Notes under the pieces: generated by a model
Databases searched by the model: none
What the model was told of the DNA's origin: nothing
Seen by the model: the letters and a program-made list of their open reading frames with translations, nothing else
Made by a program: the position numbers and the translations under genes
Shown here: one piece after another, positions 8,840-17,523 of the stretch
How positions within the stretch are numbered: position 1 is the first letter of the stretch
Layout of the letters: every line of letters begins with the position of its first letter
Assembly: GCA_027324805.1 (NCBI GenBank)
Contig: DAHVRZ010000007.1
Span: forward strand, 1 to 36,034
Reading direction: 5' to 3'
Source of the DNA: Candidatus Parcubacteria bacterium
Lineage (GTDB): Bacteria; Patescibacteriota; Minisyncoccia; UBA6257; 2-01-FULL-56-20
DNA: 36,034 nt

Positions 8840-10465
8840 TTAGGGACTCCAGTCCACAATCACATTGTTGACGATCGGCGTGTGGACGGGCGTGGCGATA
8901 AGCGTCACGAGGTAGCGGAAATAACGATAATTGCTGTAGAGATTGTAATTGAGAGGGAACGTCACACCGGGACCGGTCGGGACATAATAGGTGTTCGGCG
9001 TGCCGTCCGGGCCGGTGAAATTCCATGGACCGCTCGATGAATTGCTTACGGCAAACTGGAATTCGACCGACGTCCCCGACGGCTGCGTCCCCTGCCATTG
9101 GACCGAGTCGAGCTGGGCGCCTTGTACGTCGCCGGTGTCATACGGAATGGATTCGAGCACTCCGATGGTTCCCGTCGCCACCCATCCCGTCGAAACATAA
9201 TAATTCGAGGTTGAACAGGTGTTATTGTTCGCACAGTTGAAATCGATCCAGCCGACCGCGTCATTCCACGCCCAGCCATGGAAGTTGCCGTTCGAATCGA
9301 CCGTCACCTGATACGGCGTCGTCCCCGGACAAGTTGACGTGCTCTGTCCGCCGCAGAAGCTGACCCAACCGACTGCGTCATTCCACGCCCAGCCGGAAAA
9401 GTCGCCTGCGCCGTCATTCACGACCGCATAAGTACTCGATGATATGTTATTTGTACTCTTTGTGAGAGTGACCGGCCCGAGATAAAGACGCGTACAGTCG
9501 GCGATATCGCCGACGCCGGAATACATCCCGTTCTTGCCGCCCCCGACAACCGACCACCCTGCGCCGCTCGTATAGACCGGCGTGAAAGGGGCGTTGGGAA
9601 CCGACGGCTGAACACAATAATACGGCGGATTACTGTTGGTATTGCCGTCGAATTCCTGGAGACCGACTCCCTGGATGGTGATGGTGTCCCCGGGATCGGG
9701 CAAGGGTCGCGTATTCACGGCGACCTGATACATGGAATGGCCCGGATCGGAACCTGCATTCACGATGTCACCGACGAGCGGCGACCAGCCCACATCCCCT
9801 TCCGCATCGGTGTTGTTTGTTCCGGCCGCAATGTCGCTTGCCCACGGCGTCCAGCCCCAGGGACCCCAGCCGCCGGGCTGCTTCGGATTCTGCATGCGCA
9901 CGCCGAGCTGGAAGTCCTGGGTGAATGGTCCCGTTCCCGAGAGCCAGATTGCCGCGCAATCGGTATTGTATACGGGCTTCCCGTCAGATCCGGTGCTGGT
10001 ATAGCCGTCGGCTCCCGCATACGTGATGGGATTCGGATTCGTGGTGTTCGCGTTGCTCAGGGAGTAATCGGTGTAATCCGATGCATACGTACTGGGGATC
10101 TCGGCACAACTTCCGCCCTGCTGGATCTCGACGCCTATCGTCGGCGAAGAGGTGGCGGTTGCCGATTGCCCATTAACGCTGGGGCCGGCAAAGGACACTG
10201 GTCCCAACGATGAACTCGCATAGCCCGTGATTCCATAGCCATTCACCTCCACCGTTCCTGGCGTATAAAAATCCATCCATCCGATCGCATCATTCCATGC
10301 CCAGTGCGCATTACCGGCAGAACTTATATTCGTAGAAGCCAACGCAACTTCCCGCGGGGTATGCAAAAACACAAGCGTCGCCATCATCACACCCGCCACA
10401 ACGGCACATACCATAATGCACAGGCCGGGAATGAAATAACGATGATGGATGACACGGCGGATCAT
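8840..10465 (-). CDS. Secreted protein with WAWNDAxGW repeats
   Basis: 541 aa, N-terminal TM; AHWAWNDAIGWMDF, SGWAWNDAVGWVSF, HGWAWNDAVGWIDF. Confidence 0.85.
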   Translation of the reverse strand: MIRRVIHHRYFIPGLCIMVCAVVAGVMMATLVFLHTPREVALASTNISSAGNAHWAWNDAIGWMDFYTPGTVEVNGYGITGYASSSLGPVSFAGPSVNGQSATATSSPTIGVEIQQGGSCAEIPSTYASDYTDYSLSNANTTNPNPITYAGADGYTSTGSDGKPVYNTDCAAIWLSGTGPFTQDFQLGVRMQNPKQPGGWGPWGWTPWASDIAAGTNNTDAEGDVGWSPLVGDIVNAGSDPGHSMYQVAVNTRPLPDPGDTITIQGVGLQEFDGNTNSNPPYYCVQPSVPNAPFTPVYTSGAGWSVVGGGKNGMYSGVGDIADCTRLYLGPVTLTKSTNNISSSTYAVVNDGAGDFSGWAWNDAVGWVSFCGGQSTSTCPGTTPYQVTVDSNGNFHGWAWNDAVGWIDFNCANNNTCSTSNYYVSTGWVATGTIGVLESIPYDTGDVQGAQLDSVQWQGTQPSGTSVEFQFAVSNSSSGPWNFTGPDGTPNTYYVPTGPGVTFPLNYNLYSNYRYFRYLVTLIATPVHTPIVNNVIVDWSP

Positions 10466-10489
10466 AGAATCAGTATACCATTTACATCA

Positions 10490-11101
10490 TCAAAGGCCGT
10501 TTACTTTAATGGATCCGGGCGAGGAATAATTTATGTTCGAGGAGGAAGAAAACTCGAAATTGGTCGTTGATACGGCGCCAGCCGTGCTCGAAGGACCATC
10601 CGTCCAGTCGGTCTGACTGTACACCTGCTGCTGGTTGCGCGTGATATATTCCGAAGCGGTTCCCGTCGGACTCCCCGGCCAGCCATAGTCCACGGTCACT
10701 TCTTTGGTGGACGGATCGTACGTCCCGCCGCTCTGGACGATATTCCCACCCGCATCGCGTTCGACATCGGTCAGATAGAAATAACGCCAATAGGTGCTCG
10801 TTCCGACGCTTACCGATTCGATACCGGATGTCGCGACATACGGCGACGATGACGCTATAAGATAATACTGGTACGCGGTACCTGTCGAAAGGGCGAGAAC
10901 GCTATGCCAGTCCCCGTCCGACCAGGTCTGCACGTTCGACAGAAGCCCCTGCGCGAGCCACGCCGCCGACTGCGTCCTAGCCGCCTGCGATCCCGCCCGA
11001 AGCGCGGGCGCAATCGCGGCGACCGCAGCAAAAATAAAAATTACGCCGATGGCGGTCCCCACGAGAATATCAATAAGCGACTGTCCGTTTCTGCTTTTCA
11101 T
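10490..11101 (-). CDS. Type IV pilin-like minor pilin
   Basis: MKSRNGQSLIDILVGTAIGVIFIFAAVAAIAPALRAG: atypical prepilin-like N-terminus. Confidence 0.7.
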   Translation of the reverse strand: MKSRNGQSLIDILVGTAIGVIFIFAAVAAIAPALRAGSQAARTQSAAWLAQGLLSNVQTWSDGDWHSVLALSTGTAYQYYLIASSSPYVATSGIESVSVGTSTYWRYFYLTDVERDAGGNIVQSGGTYDPSTKEVTVDYGWPGSPTGTASEYITRNQQQVYSQTDWTDGPSSTAGAVSTTNFEFSSSSNINYSSPGSIKVNGL

Positions 11102-11117
11102 TGCGAATCATCGGAAA

Positions 11118-11582
11118 CTAATGCGCCGCCGGAACGCTCGATGTTGCCGCGGGAAGAGTTGCCGCCGAAGACTGCGTCACCGGCTGCTGCTGTTGGACCA
11201 GTGACGGATTCTCCATATCGGCGACGAGCTTGCTCGAGTTGCTGAGATTCGTCCAGAAAAGTATCTGCCGGGAATTGAATGTTATTTCATTGACCGGCCC
11301 CCAGAATACGCCATTGAGCGGAGCGACGGAGACCTCCGACTGTCCATTCGCTCCCACTGAGCGGTTGAGATACCATACATCGGTCATGTGCGGTTCCGGG
11401 AACCATGAAAGCTTCCCGAAATAGACATCGCCGCTCGTAAGATAGACCGCGGAATACGGCGACGGGCCATCCGGGCTGTGCATCGCAATGATCGCTATCC
11501 ATGTCCACACCGCAACAGCAACCACAACCACGATGACCGCGATGATCCAAAAGATCTTTTTCCCCGTTATCGTTACCTCCAT
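11118..11582 (-). CDS. Hypothetical protein with N-terminal TM helix
   Basis: 154 aa; MEVTITGKKIFWIIAVIVVVVAVAVWTWIAIIAM; collinear with neighbours. Confidence 0.75.
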   Translation of the reverse strand: MEVTITGKKIFWIIAVIVVVVAVAVWTWIAIIAMHSPDGPSPYSAVYLTSGDVYFGKLSWFPEPHMTDVWYLNRSVGANGQSEVSVAPLNGVFWGPVNEITFNSRQILFWTNLSNSSKLVADMENPSLVQQQQPVTQSSAATLPAATSSVPAAH

Positions 11583-11602
11583 GATCTACGATTTTTAGGA
11601 AT

Positions 11603-12187
11603 TTATTTTGCCACCACTTCTATATATCCCACAGGCCCCTTCGCCGGACCCCCACAGGAAGAACAATAGAATGTGAACTTACCCGACAAAAGGGCATCAA
11701 ACTGCACCAATTTCGTCTGCCCCGACTTCAATGCAAGCCTGAGTCCCAGATCCGGTTGAGTAAAGTCGTACGCACCGCCCTGTGCCGTAAGATTGATATG
11801 CACCGTATCGCCCTGATTCACAATGATCGTCGCCGGACTGAACGCCGTTGCCGTTTCCGTAATATTAAATGACCGGAAGCTCGTCACTCCCGACACACTG
11901 CCCGAAGCGACAATGGTCGGCGCCGCGATGCCCTGAGAGACGCTCGTCGCATTTTGACCCGGCACCGCAATATTCGCGCCTCCCGACGGAAGCGGCTGGG
12001 CGGTCGTGCTCGATGCCACGCTTCCTTGCGCCGAGGATGCTCCGTTTGGGCCACTACCATTCACGCCCGATCCGGGCAATGGCGTACCCGTCGCGAAATA
12101 GTAGGCGACCACACTCACGATAACAACAACCGTCACAACCCCGATCCATATCAGCGTTCTTTTGCTCATGCCTCTATTATATAACAA
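11603..12187 (-). CDS. Cupredoxin-like membrane-anchored protein
   Basis: FSPATIIVNQGDTVHINLTAQGGAYDF...SGKFTFYCSSCGGPAKGPVGYIEVV resembles a cupredoxin fold. Confidence 0.72.
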   Translation of the reverse strand: MLYNRGMSKRTLIWIGVVTVVVIVSVVAYYFATGTPLPGSGVNGSGPNGASSAQGSVASSTTAQPLPSGGANIAVPGQNATSVSQGIAAPTIVASGSVSGVTSFRSFNITETATAFSPATIIVNQGDTVHINLTAQGGAYDFTQPDLGLRLALKSGQTKLVQFDALLSGKFTFYCSSCGGPAKGPVGYIEVVAK

Positions 12188-12253
12188 ACCGCCCCGCAGG
12201 GACGACGGGGGTGTGGATAAAACTCCGAAAACGGATGGATGGAACCTCCTTTG

Positions 12254-13054
12254 TTAGGGCGTAGAACAACTCACCGATGCAGTACCCAGGGTTCCGCTCG
12301 CATTCACCGATATCTCCCAGCATCCTCCGCTTGGATCACGGAGTGTCACAAACGAAGCACCCAACGGGTTGTACACGAAAATATCGCTCCCCTGCACTTC
12401 GAGCGGGGCGAGCGCAGACGGAGTCCCGATGCCGACGTTCGATCCGTTGAAATAGATGATGTTGTTGATGTTATTCCACACGCTCCCCACCGTGCCAAGG
12501 CTGTAAGTGTTCGTTGACGACGGTACGATATTCGAATCGAACGAAGCCGCAGAGACCTGCGTCACCGTCGTATTGAATGCCTGAGAGAAGAGCTGTTGGA
12601 GATTCGTCGTTTTCAATGTCGCGGTGAACGCGATACTCACACTGTCATGCGCCGGCGGGTTCGAGTGTCTCGTGAAGGTGAGGTTTGAGATGACGATCCG
12701 GTTCGAGGTGAGCGGCTGCGGCGTCCCGCCGCCCTGCTGGATGTAGACCATACCCGTCGATGATGAAAGCGTTATCGTCGTCGGATCAACCGATCCGTTC
12801 CCCATGCGGAGCAAGAGCGTACTCGTCGGCGTGTCCATAGGAATATCCACGAGCGATGCGTTCTGCACATAATACTGGATCTGTTGAAGGAGTGCGGTAC
12901 TGTCCGTTTGTACCTCGGCTGACGAGGACTGGCCCACCTGGAGACGCAGCACGACGATAAGAATGCCTACGAACGCCACAATAGCGATCGCGGATATCGC
13001 AACAAACACCAGAAGTTCGATGAGTGTGTACCCTGAGCGGGAAGTTGGCTTCAT
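12254..13054 (-). CDS. Type IV pilin-like (PilW-type) protein with fibre-like C-terminus
   Basis: MKPTSRSGYTLIELLVFVAISAIAIVAFVGILIVVLRLQ; C-terminus GSNVGIGTPSALAPLEVQG. Confidence 0.85.
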   Translation of the reverse strand: MKPTSRSGYTLIELLVFVAISAIAIVAFVGILIVVLRLQVGQSSSAEVQTDSTALLQQIQYYVQNASLVDIPMDTPTSTLLLRMGNGSVDPTTITLSSSTGMVYIQQGGGTPQPLTSNRIVISNLTFTRHSNPPAHDSVSIAFTATLKTTNLQQLFSQAFNTTVTQVSAASFDSNIVPSSTNTYSLGTVGSVWNNINNIIYFNGSNVGIGTPSALAPLEVQGSDIFVYNPLGASFVTLRDPSGGCWEISVNASGTLGTASVSCSTP

Positions 13055-13064
13055 TTCCCATTTA

Positions 13065-14717
13065 TTATACCAAATCCTTCGAACGGCTTTTGGGTGTGAC
13101 CCAAAAGCCTAGCCTATACTTTCCTCCGAGCGCGAGGCGGGTCTGCGCCTCGATCGCCGGGAACGCGCCGAAGATGATGAGTGTGATGGGAAGGAGTATC
13201 CATTGGAGGAAGTACCATGCATATTCCGCTATCTTTACCGGCTCGCCGCCGGGTTTCCTCGGCAGGAGAACGATGGCGAGGATTGCGGAGCTTGCGATGC
13301 CGACCGTCGAAAGCGTGACGATCCAGCGCGTGATGGTTGGCAGGTTGTATGCGAGGAGCGATATGCCGAATTTCCGCCCGCCGAGCCAGAGCGGCAGCCA
13401 GCCAAGCGCAAAGATGATGAGCGAGTTCGTTGCCCACGAATGGAACCCCTCTATCGAGTTGAATGTCCAATATCGCTTCTTGCCCGCGGATATCTCCGGG
13501 TCCTTCCTGAATCCTTCGAGCATATACGGAATATTCTCGCATCCCCACGCCCAGCGGCGCTGCTGTTTGTAGATGTTCTTCATCGTCCCCCAGAACGTCG
13601 GCGCGACGTTCGCGTCCATCGAAACCGGGAAGAAAAGCGGCTCGACGCGGAAGTCCGAATGGTAGCGGAGATATCCCTGCCAGAAGACGCGCGAATCCTC
13701 CGACACGATGTCGCGGTTCCAGAAACCGATATCGATGAGTGTCCGGAGCGGAATAGACTGCGACGAGAACGACGTGAGGCGCTCGGGCCGCGACTGCTGC
13801 ATCATCTGCCAGAACGTCATCGAGAACGCGACGACCCGCGCGAGCGCCGGCGCCTCGTAGATGTTGTTCGTGAGGAACGGGATCGGCTGGTAGATCGCCC
13901 TCAAAGGATCGCCTTCGGCGTGCAGGAAGACGTACGTGAGCCTGCTGAAATATTCCGGGAGCACCTGCGTGTCAATGTCGAATACCGACACCATCACGCG
14001 GTCATAGGGAATCCCCATCGCATCTATTATCTTTTCCTGCGCCTCGCGGCCGGCCCACGCCTCGTTTGAACCCTTGCCCGGAAGCTCGCCGGGGAGGCCC
14101 CGCGGATGTATCGTAACCATGAACTTCCCGAATGTCGCGCCGAACTCGTCAGCGATCCTCTGCCCCGTCCGCCGCGCCTCTTCGCCGCCGGCATCCTCAA
14201 GCGCGAGTACCACAAAAATGCGCTCCTTCGGGTAATGCGCCTTTGCGAGCGATTCGAAACTCTCCCGCACAAGCTCGTACGGCTCGTTGTACATCGGCAA
14301 AATGACGAGATGATGGATGTCCGCCCACGAACGTCCACGCACTTCGCCGGTACCGCGCGCCGTGCCCGTCGCGGGTCCCGTGAGGTCGGCCGCATACCGC
14401 GATTCCCCCTCCTCTTTCAATTTTTTGAGCCAGTCGATCTTCGTCGCCCGGCGCATCTCCACGAAGGTTGCGCGGAGATGGAATGACATATAGATCGTCT
14501 TCAGGAGCCAATAGGTATCGAAGAGAATTATGAAAATGGCGACCCAGAACGGCATGAGCCACGAGAGTCCGAACATGAGGATGAACGTCAGCCATGTGAG
14601 CGCGGCCGGAAGCACCTCGAACACGCGCTCAGCGCGCGAGCCGGTATGCGAACTCTCCGCCTCCCCCGGAGGGACAGCCATACTCCCGCCGCCGGCGATA
14701 GGATCCGGATAGGTCAT
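13065..14717 (-). CDS. Membrane glycosyltransferase, family 2-like
   Basis: Start at MTYPDPIAGGG preferred over 14795. HHLVILPMYNEPYELVRESFESL, VSVFDIDTQVLPEYFSRL, QQRRWAWGCENIPY, multiple TM segments. Confidence 0.88.
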   Translation of the reverse strand: MTYPDPIAGGGSMAVPPGEAESSHTGSRAERVFEVLPAALTWLTFILMFGLSWLMPFWVAIFIILFDTYWLLKTIYMSFHLRATFVEMRRATKIDWLKKLKEEGESRYAADLTGPATGTARGTGEVRGRSWADIHHLVILPMYNEPYELVRESFESLAKAHYPKERIFVVLALEDAGGEEARRTGQRIADEFGATFGKFMVTIHPRGLPGELPGKGSNEAWAGREAQEKIIDAMGIPYDRVMVSVFDIDTQVLPEYFSRLTYVFLHAEGDPLRAIYQPIPFLTNNIYEAPALARVVAFSMTFWQMMQQSRPERLTSFSSQSIPLRTLIDIGFWNRDIVSEDSRVFWQGYLRYHSDFRVEPLFFPVSMDANVAPTFWGTMKNIYKQQRRWAWGCENIPYMLEGFRKDPEISAGKKRYWTFNSIEGFHSWATNSLIIFALGWLPLWLGGRKFGISLLAYNLPTITRWIVTLSTVGIASSAILAIVLLPRKPGGEPVKIAEYAWYFLQWILLPITLIIFGAFPAIEAQTRLALGGKYRLGFWVTPKSRSKDLV

Positions 14718-14776
14718 TGTTTCTGTTTCCACGGACACCCTGTAATGATACGCAGAAAAGGGGCTTACGCAAACAA

Positions 14777-14810
14777 AAACTCCGTCCGATCTCAACCCGG
14801 GACGGAGTTT
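14777..14810 (-). terminator. Rho-independent terminator after the DoxX-family gene
   Basis: aaactccgtcc/ggacggagttt stem, then TTTTGTTTG on the minus strand. Confidence 0.75.
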
Positions 14811-14863
14811 CCGTCAAAACACCCCGTCGTACCGCTTACGGAATGTGCGGCGTTATTCCTCCT

Positions 14864-15268
14864 TTAATATCCCATAAAGAGGATCCGATCGAACACGAAG
14901 TGTCCCGCACCGATGCTCACAAAGAGGAGCAGTACCGCAAAGATGAGCAGATCGAATTCCCAACCGCCGATGAAGCGATGCCCTTTCGTAAGTCGCCAGA
15001 TAAGGATCACAAAAAACTCGCCGGCGAACAGGAACGCGAGCCATCCGGTGAAAATCCCGAAAAGGAATGCGATGCCGCCGAAGAATTCCAAGAGCGCGGC
15101 GATCGTTCCCCAGAACGCGCCGGGTCTGAAACCCATATTATTGAACGCCTCGGTGTTCTTTTTAAGGTCGCTCACCTTGGACCAGCCGTGCACAATGAAG
15201 ATCGCGGCGAGCACGACGCGCAGAGCGAGGAGTGCGAGATCGCCATAGCCGAAAAAGAGTGGATACAT
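14864..15268 (-). CDS. DoxX family membrane protein
   Basis: 134 aa; LALLALRVVLAAIFIVHGWSKVSDLKKN...GFRPGAFWGTIAALLEFFGGIAFLFG. Confidence 0.88.
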   Translation of the reverse strand: MYPLFFGYGDLALLALRVVLAAIFIVHGWSKVSDLKKNTEAFNNMGFRPGAFWGTIAALLEFFGGIAFLFGIFTGWLAFLFAGEFFVILIWRLTKGHRFIGGWEFDLLIFAVLLLFVSIGAGHFVFDRILFMGY

Positions 15269-15337
15269 TGAAGATGATGGATCATATCTCCGACCTTTGA
15301 AATCCGTGCTCTTTTATTATAGTATATGAGCGACCAC

Positions 15338-15409
15338 GGCCTCATCGTCTAACGGCTAGGACGGCGCCCTTTCACGGCGTAAATCGGGGTTCGATTCCCC
15401 GTGGGGCTA
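15338..15409 (+). tRNA. tRNA-Glu (anticodon UUC)
   Basis: GGCCTCATCGTCTAACGGCTAGGACGGCGCCCTTTCACGGCGTAAATCGGGGTTCGATTCCCCGTGGGGCTA; anticodon loop CTTTCAC. Confidence 0.93.
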
Positions 15410-15447
15410 CACAATACCTTCTCCACGCGCGGCATATGCCACCTTGC

Positions 15448-15480
15448 ATCAAAAACCCCGATAACATAGGGATTTTTGAT
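15448..15480 (+). terminator. Putative terminator downstream of tRNA-Glu
   Basis: atcaaaaacccc...gggatttttgat inverted repeat. Confidence 0.6.
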
Positions 15481-15566
15481 TGATAAAGGCTAAGCCCCAT
15501 ACACCTAAACTATCGGATCATCAGTGAGCGCGCGGGAAAGCCTACGCTAGCGAATCGCTACCGACA

Positions 15567-16118
15567 TTGGATGATAGATGCGATACCCCAAACTACTACT
15601 CGAGGAACATGTTAATCGCCGAGTGGGATCATGAAGAATACTTAGTAAAAGCGGTATTTGTCGTGAGTATTGCGACGCTCTTATTTGGTATCGCCCTGTT
15701 TTACGTTTCAAACCGAAAAGACGATCTAAATACCACAATTATCGCAGCTGGCAATGCACGGATCCAATTCGAAGCGACTTCTGAAGACCTTCTGCTTGCT
15801 AACGACCTCCATAAATATGTAGGGACCGTGCCATTAAATTCGTTTATGTGGATGGCATATTATGGGCTCTCGGGGATTGAGCCAACTTCCTCACTATCTC
15901 CAACCAACAGCACAACTATGGCTGATTATCTCGTGCAGGTCAGCAACTCTATCAATGATTACAACAACGCCATCACAGCGCTCGATAACGAATCGCATTG
16001 GTACGGCGTTGCTCAGGATTTCCTTTTTTGGCTGGAAAGCATATTACAACTCATTACTGTTATATTAGCATCCCGCTTATCTGTCATAAGCGCCCGACGA
16101 CCGGCACGCCTTGGTTAG
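15567..16118 (+). CDS. Hypothetical membrane protein
   Basis: 183 aa with N- and C-terminal hydrophobic segments; start may be the internal M at MLIAEWDHEEY. Confidence 0.6.
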   Translation: MDDRCDTPNYYSRNMLIAEWDHEEYLVKAVFVVSIATLLFGIALFYVSNRKDDLNTTIIAAGNARIQFEATSEDLLLANDLHKYVGTVPLNSFMWMAYYGLSGIEPTSSLSPTNSTTMADYLVQVSNSINDYNNAITALDNESHWYGVAQDFLFWLESILQLITVILASRLSVISARRPARLG

Positions 16119-16165
16119 AGGTGTGCGCGGGTGGTGAAGTGAAACGGAATATCAAAGTTACTACT

Positions 16166-16987
16166 CTAGTAACCGACCGACTGAGTACCTGAGGATGTGG
16201 CCGTAGTAGAAGCGGTGGATGTCGCAACGAATGTCGCAGCCCGCGGCGCAAGTGCGGCCTGAACGGATTGGTAGCTATTTCTTGTATCGTGATCCTTCAC
16301 ATCATAACTCCAAAGAATCTCGTGGGGATACGCTGCTTGGAGTGCTATAAAGCGGTTATTTTGACTGGCAACTGCTTTCAGTTGATCCACACTCAAAGTG
16401 TTTGTCCCGCTGATTAAGGTTAACGCTCCGGCGTAGGGCCAGAGATCATAAGTCCCATTATTATAACGAGTCGCGAAAAGATAAGTATCTCCGGGCTGTA
16501 AGAGATAATTTGAGGAATTAATACTGCTGCTAGGCGCAAAAGTATCACCGCCTTGAACTACAAATAGTGAATTTCCTTCATAGCCTCCTACCTGATTTAC
16601 GGTGACCGTCTCTTGTAAGTTGCCCTTAATATTCGATATTACCTCTACCGAGAATTGGGTAATTGGGATGTTAAAGCGAGAATCAAGAGGAACTATTCTA
16701 GTGTTTACCCTTCCCACCACCTTCCCAACAAAGACATTATGAGAAGCGCCGAGGAGCACTCGATCATCAGCTAAATTTGAGGCAAACTGCATATCGATGC
16801 CGACAGTCTTGGAGTTTATGGGTGAGGTTGGGGCTTGAGAAGATGTTGTCGGAGTAGACATGTTACTCGAAGCCAACACTACATTTCCATTTGAGGAACG
16901 GTGTGACGTTGAGAACATAAATGCGAAAACTATCCCTGACAGCGCCAATCCAGAAATCCCTATCTTGAACAATATGGTTTTCGACAT
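16166..16987 (-). CDS. Hypothetical membrane-anchored extracellular protein
   Basis: 273 aa; N-terminal TM, then ADDRVLLGASHNVFVGKVVGRV...FSVEVISNIKGNLQETVTVNQVGG. Confidence 0.75.
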   Translation of the reverse strand: MSKTILFKIGISGLALSGIVFAFMFSTSHRSSNGNVVLASSNMSTPTTSSQAPTSPINSKTVGIDMQFASNLADDRVLLGASHNVFVGKVVGRVNTRIVPLDSRFNIPITQFSVEVISNIKGNLQETVTVNQVGGYEGNSLFVVQGGDTFAPSSSINSSNYLLQPGDTYLFATRYNNGTYDLWPYAGALTLISGTNTLSVDQLKAVASQNNRFIALQAAYPHEILWSYDVKDHDTRNSYQSVQAALAPRAATFVATSTASTTATSSGTQSVGY

Positions 16988-17012
16988 TTCAGTGTCCTCT
17001 TCTAATTACGAC

Positions 17013-17507
17013 TTATTGTCCTTGAAGGGTCGTACAATTGTATGTTGAAAGATCTACAGAAGGCGCCGGCCGAGGGCCTTCATCAGTGAACGTATCCTCG
17101 GCGATCTGCCTTCCTGAAGCATCGTAATAAAAAGTAGTTCCGCTATACCCACTACTAGTGACAATTACGTAGATGACCTGACTATTCTTAACACATCTTT
17201 TAAGAGAGCTGAGGGAGCTCGAAACTTGATTATATTTGTCTTGTACCGAAACGGGTACCATAGCCGAGACGCTCGACGACGCAATAACCGAAGAAGATGT
17301 CGATTGCAATGCGGGGGTAGAAGACTGAGACAACCCGGTTTGACTTCCTCCAGTCGATACCGAACTAGATCCCTGAGGCTGACCCTGCCCTGCAGGGGGC
17401 AAAGATACGTTTTGACGACCCATCCAAAAGAACCAGACTCCCACCACGAGAACCGCTATACCAATCGCAGCGATGATATATGATTTCATATGTTTCTTTA
17501 GTTTCAA
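17013..17507 (-). CDS. Hypothetical membrane-anchored protein, Ser/Gln-rich linker
   Basis: 164 aa; MKLKKHMKSYIIAAIGIAVLVVGVWFFWMG then low-complexity linker. Confidence 0.7.
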   Translation of the reverse strand: MKLKKHMKSYIIAAIGIAVLVVGVWFFWMGRQNVSLPPAGQGQPQGSSSVSTGGSQTGLSQSSTPALQSTSSSVIASSSVSAMVPVSVQDKYNQVSSSLSSLKRCVKNSQVIYVIVTSSGYSGTTFYYDASGRQIAEDTFTDEGPRPAPSVDLSTYNCTTLQGQ

Positions 17508-17523
17508 TTAGTTAATCGACTTA

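Noticed and set aside
7604-9040. 478-aa plus-strand ORF
   Set aside because: Antisense to the fibre-like and WAWNDAxGW genes; low-complexity Arg/His/Thr-rich translation with no recognisable domain.
13203-14069. 288-aa plus-strand ORF
   Set aside because: Antisense to the GT2 gene; Arg-rich translation without domain signatures.
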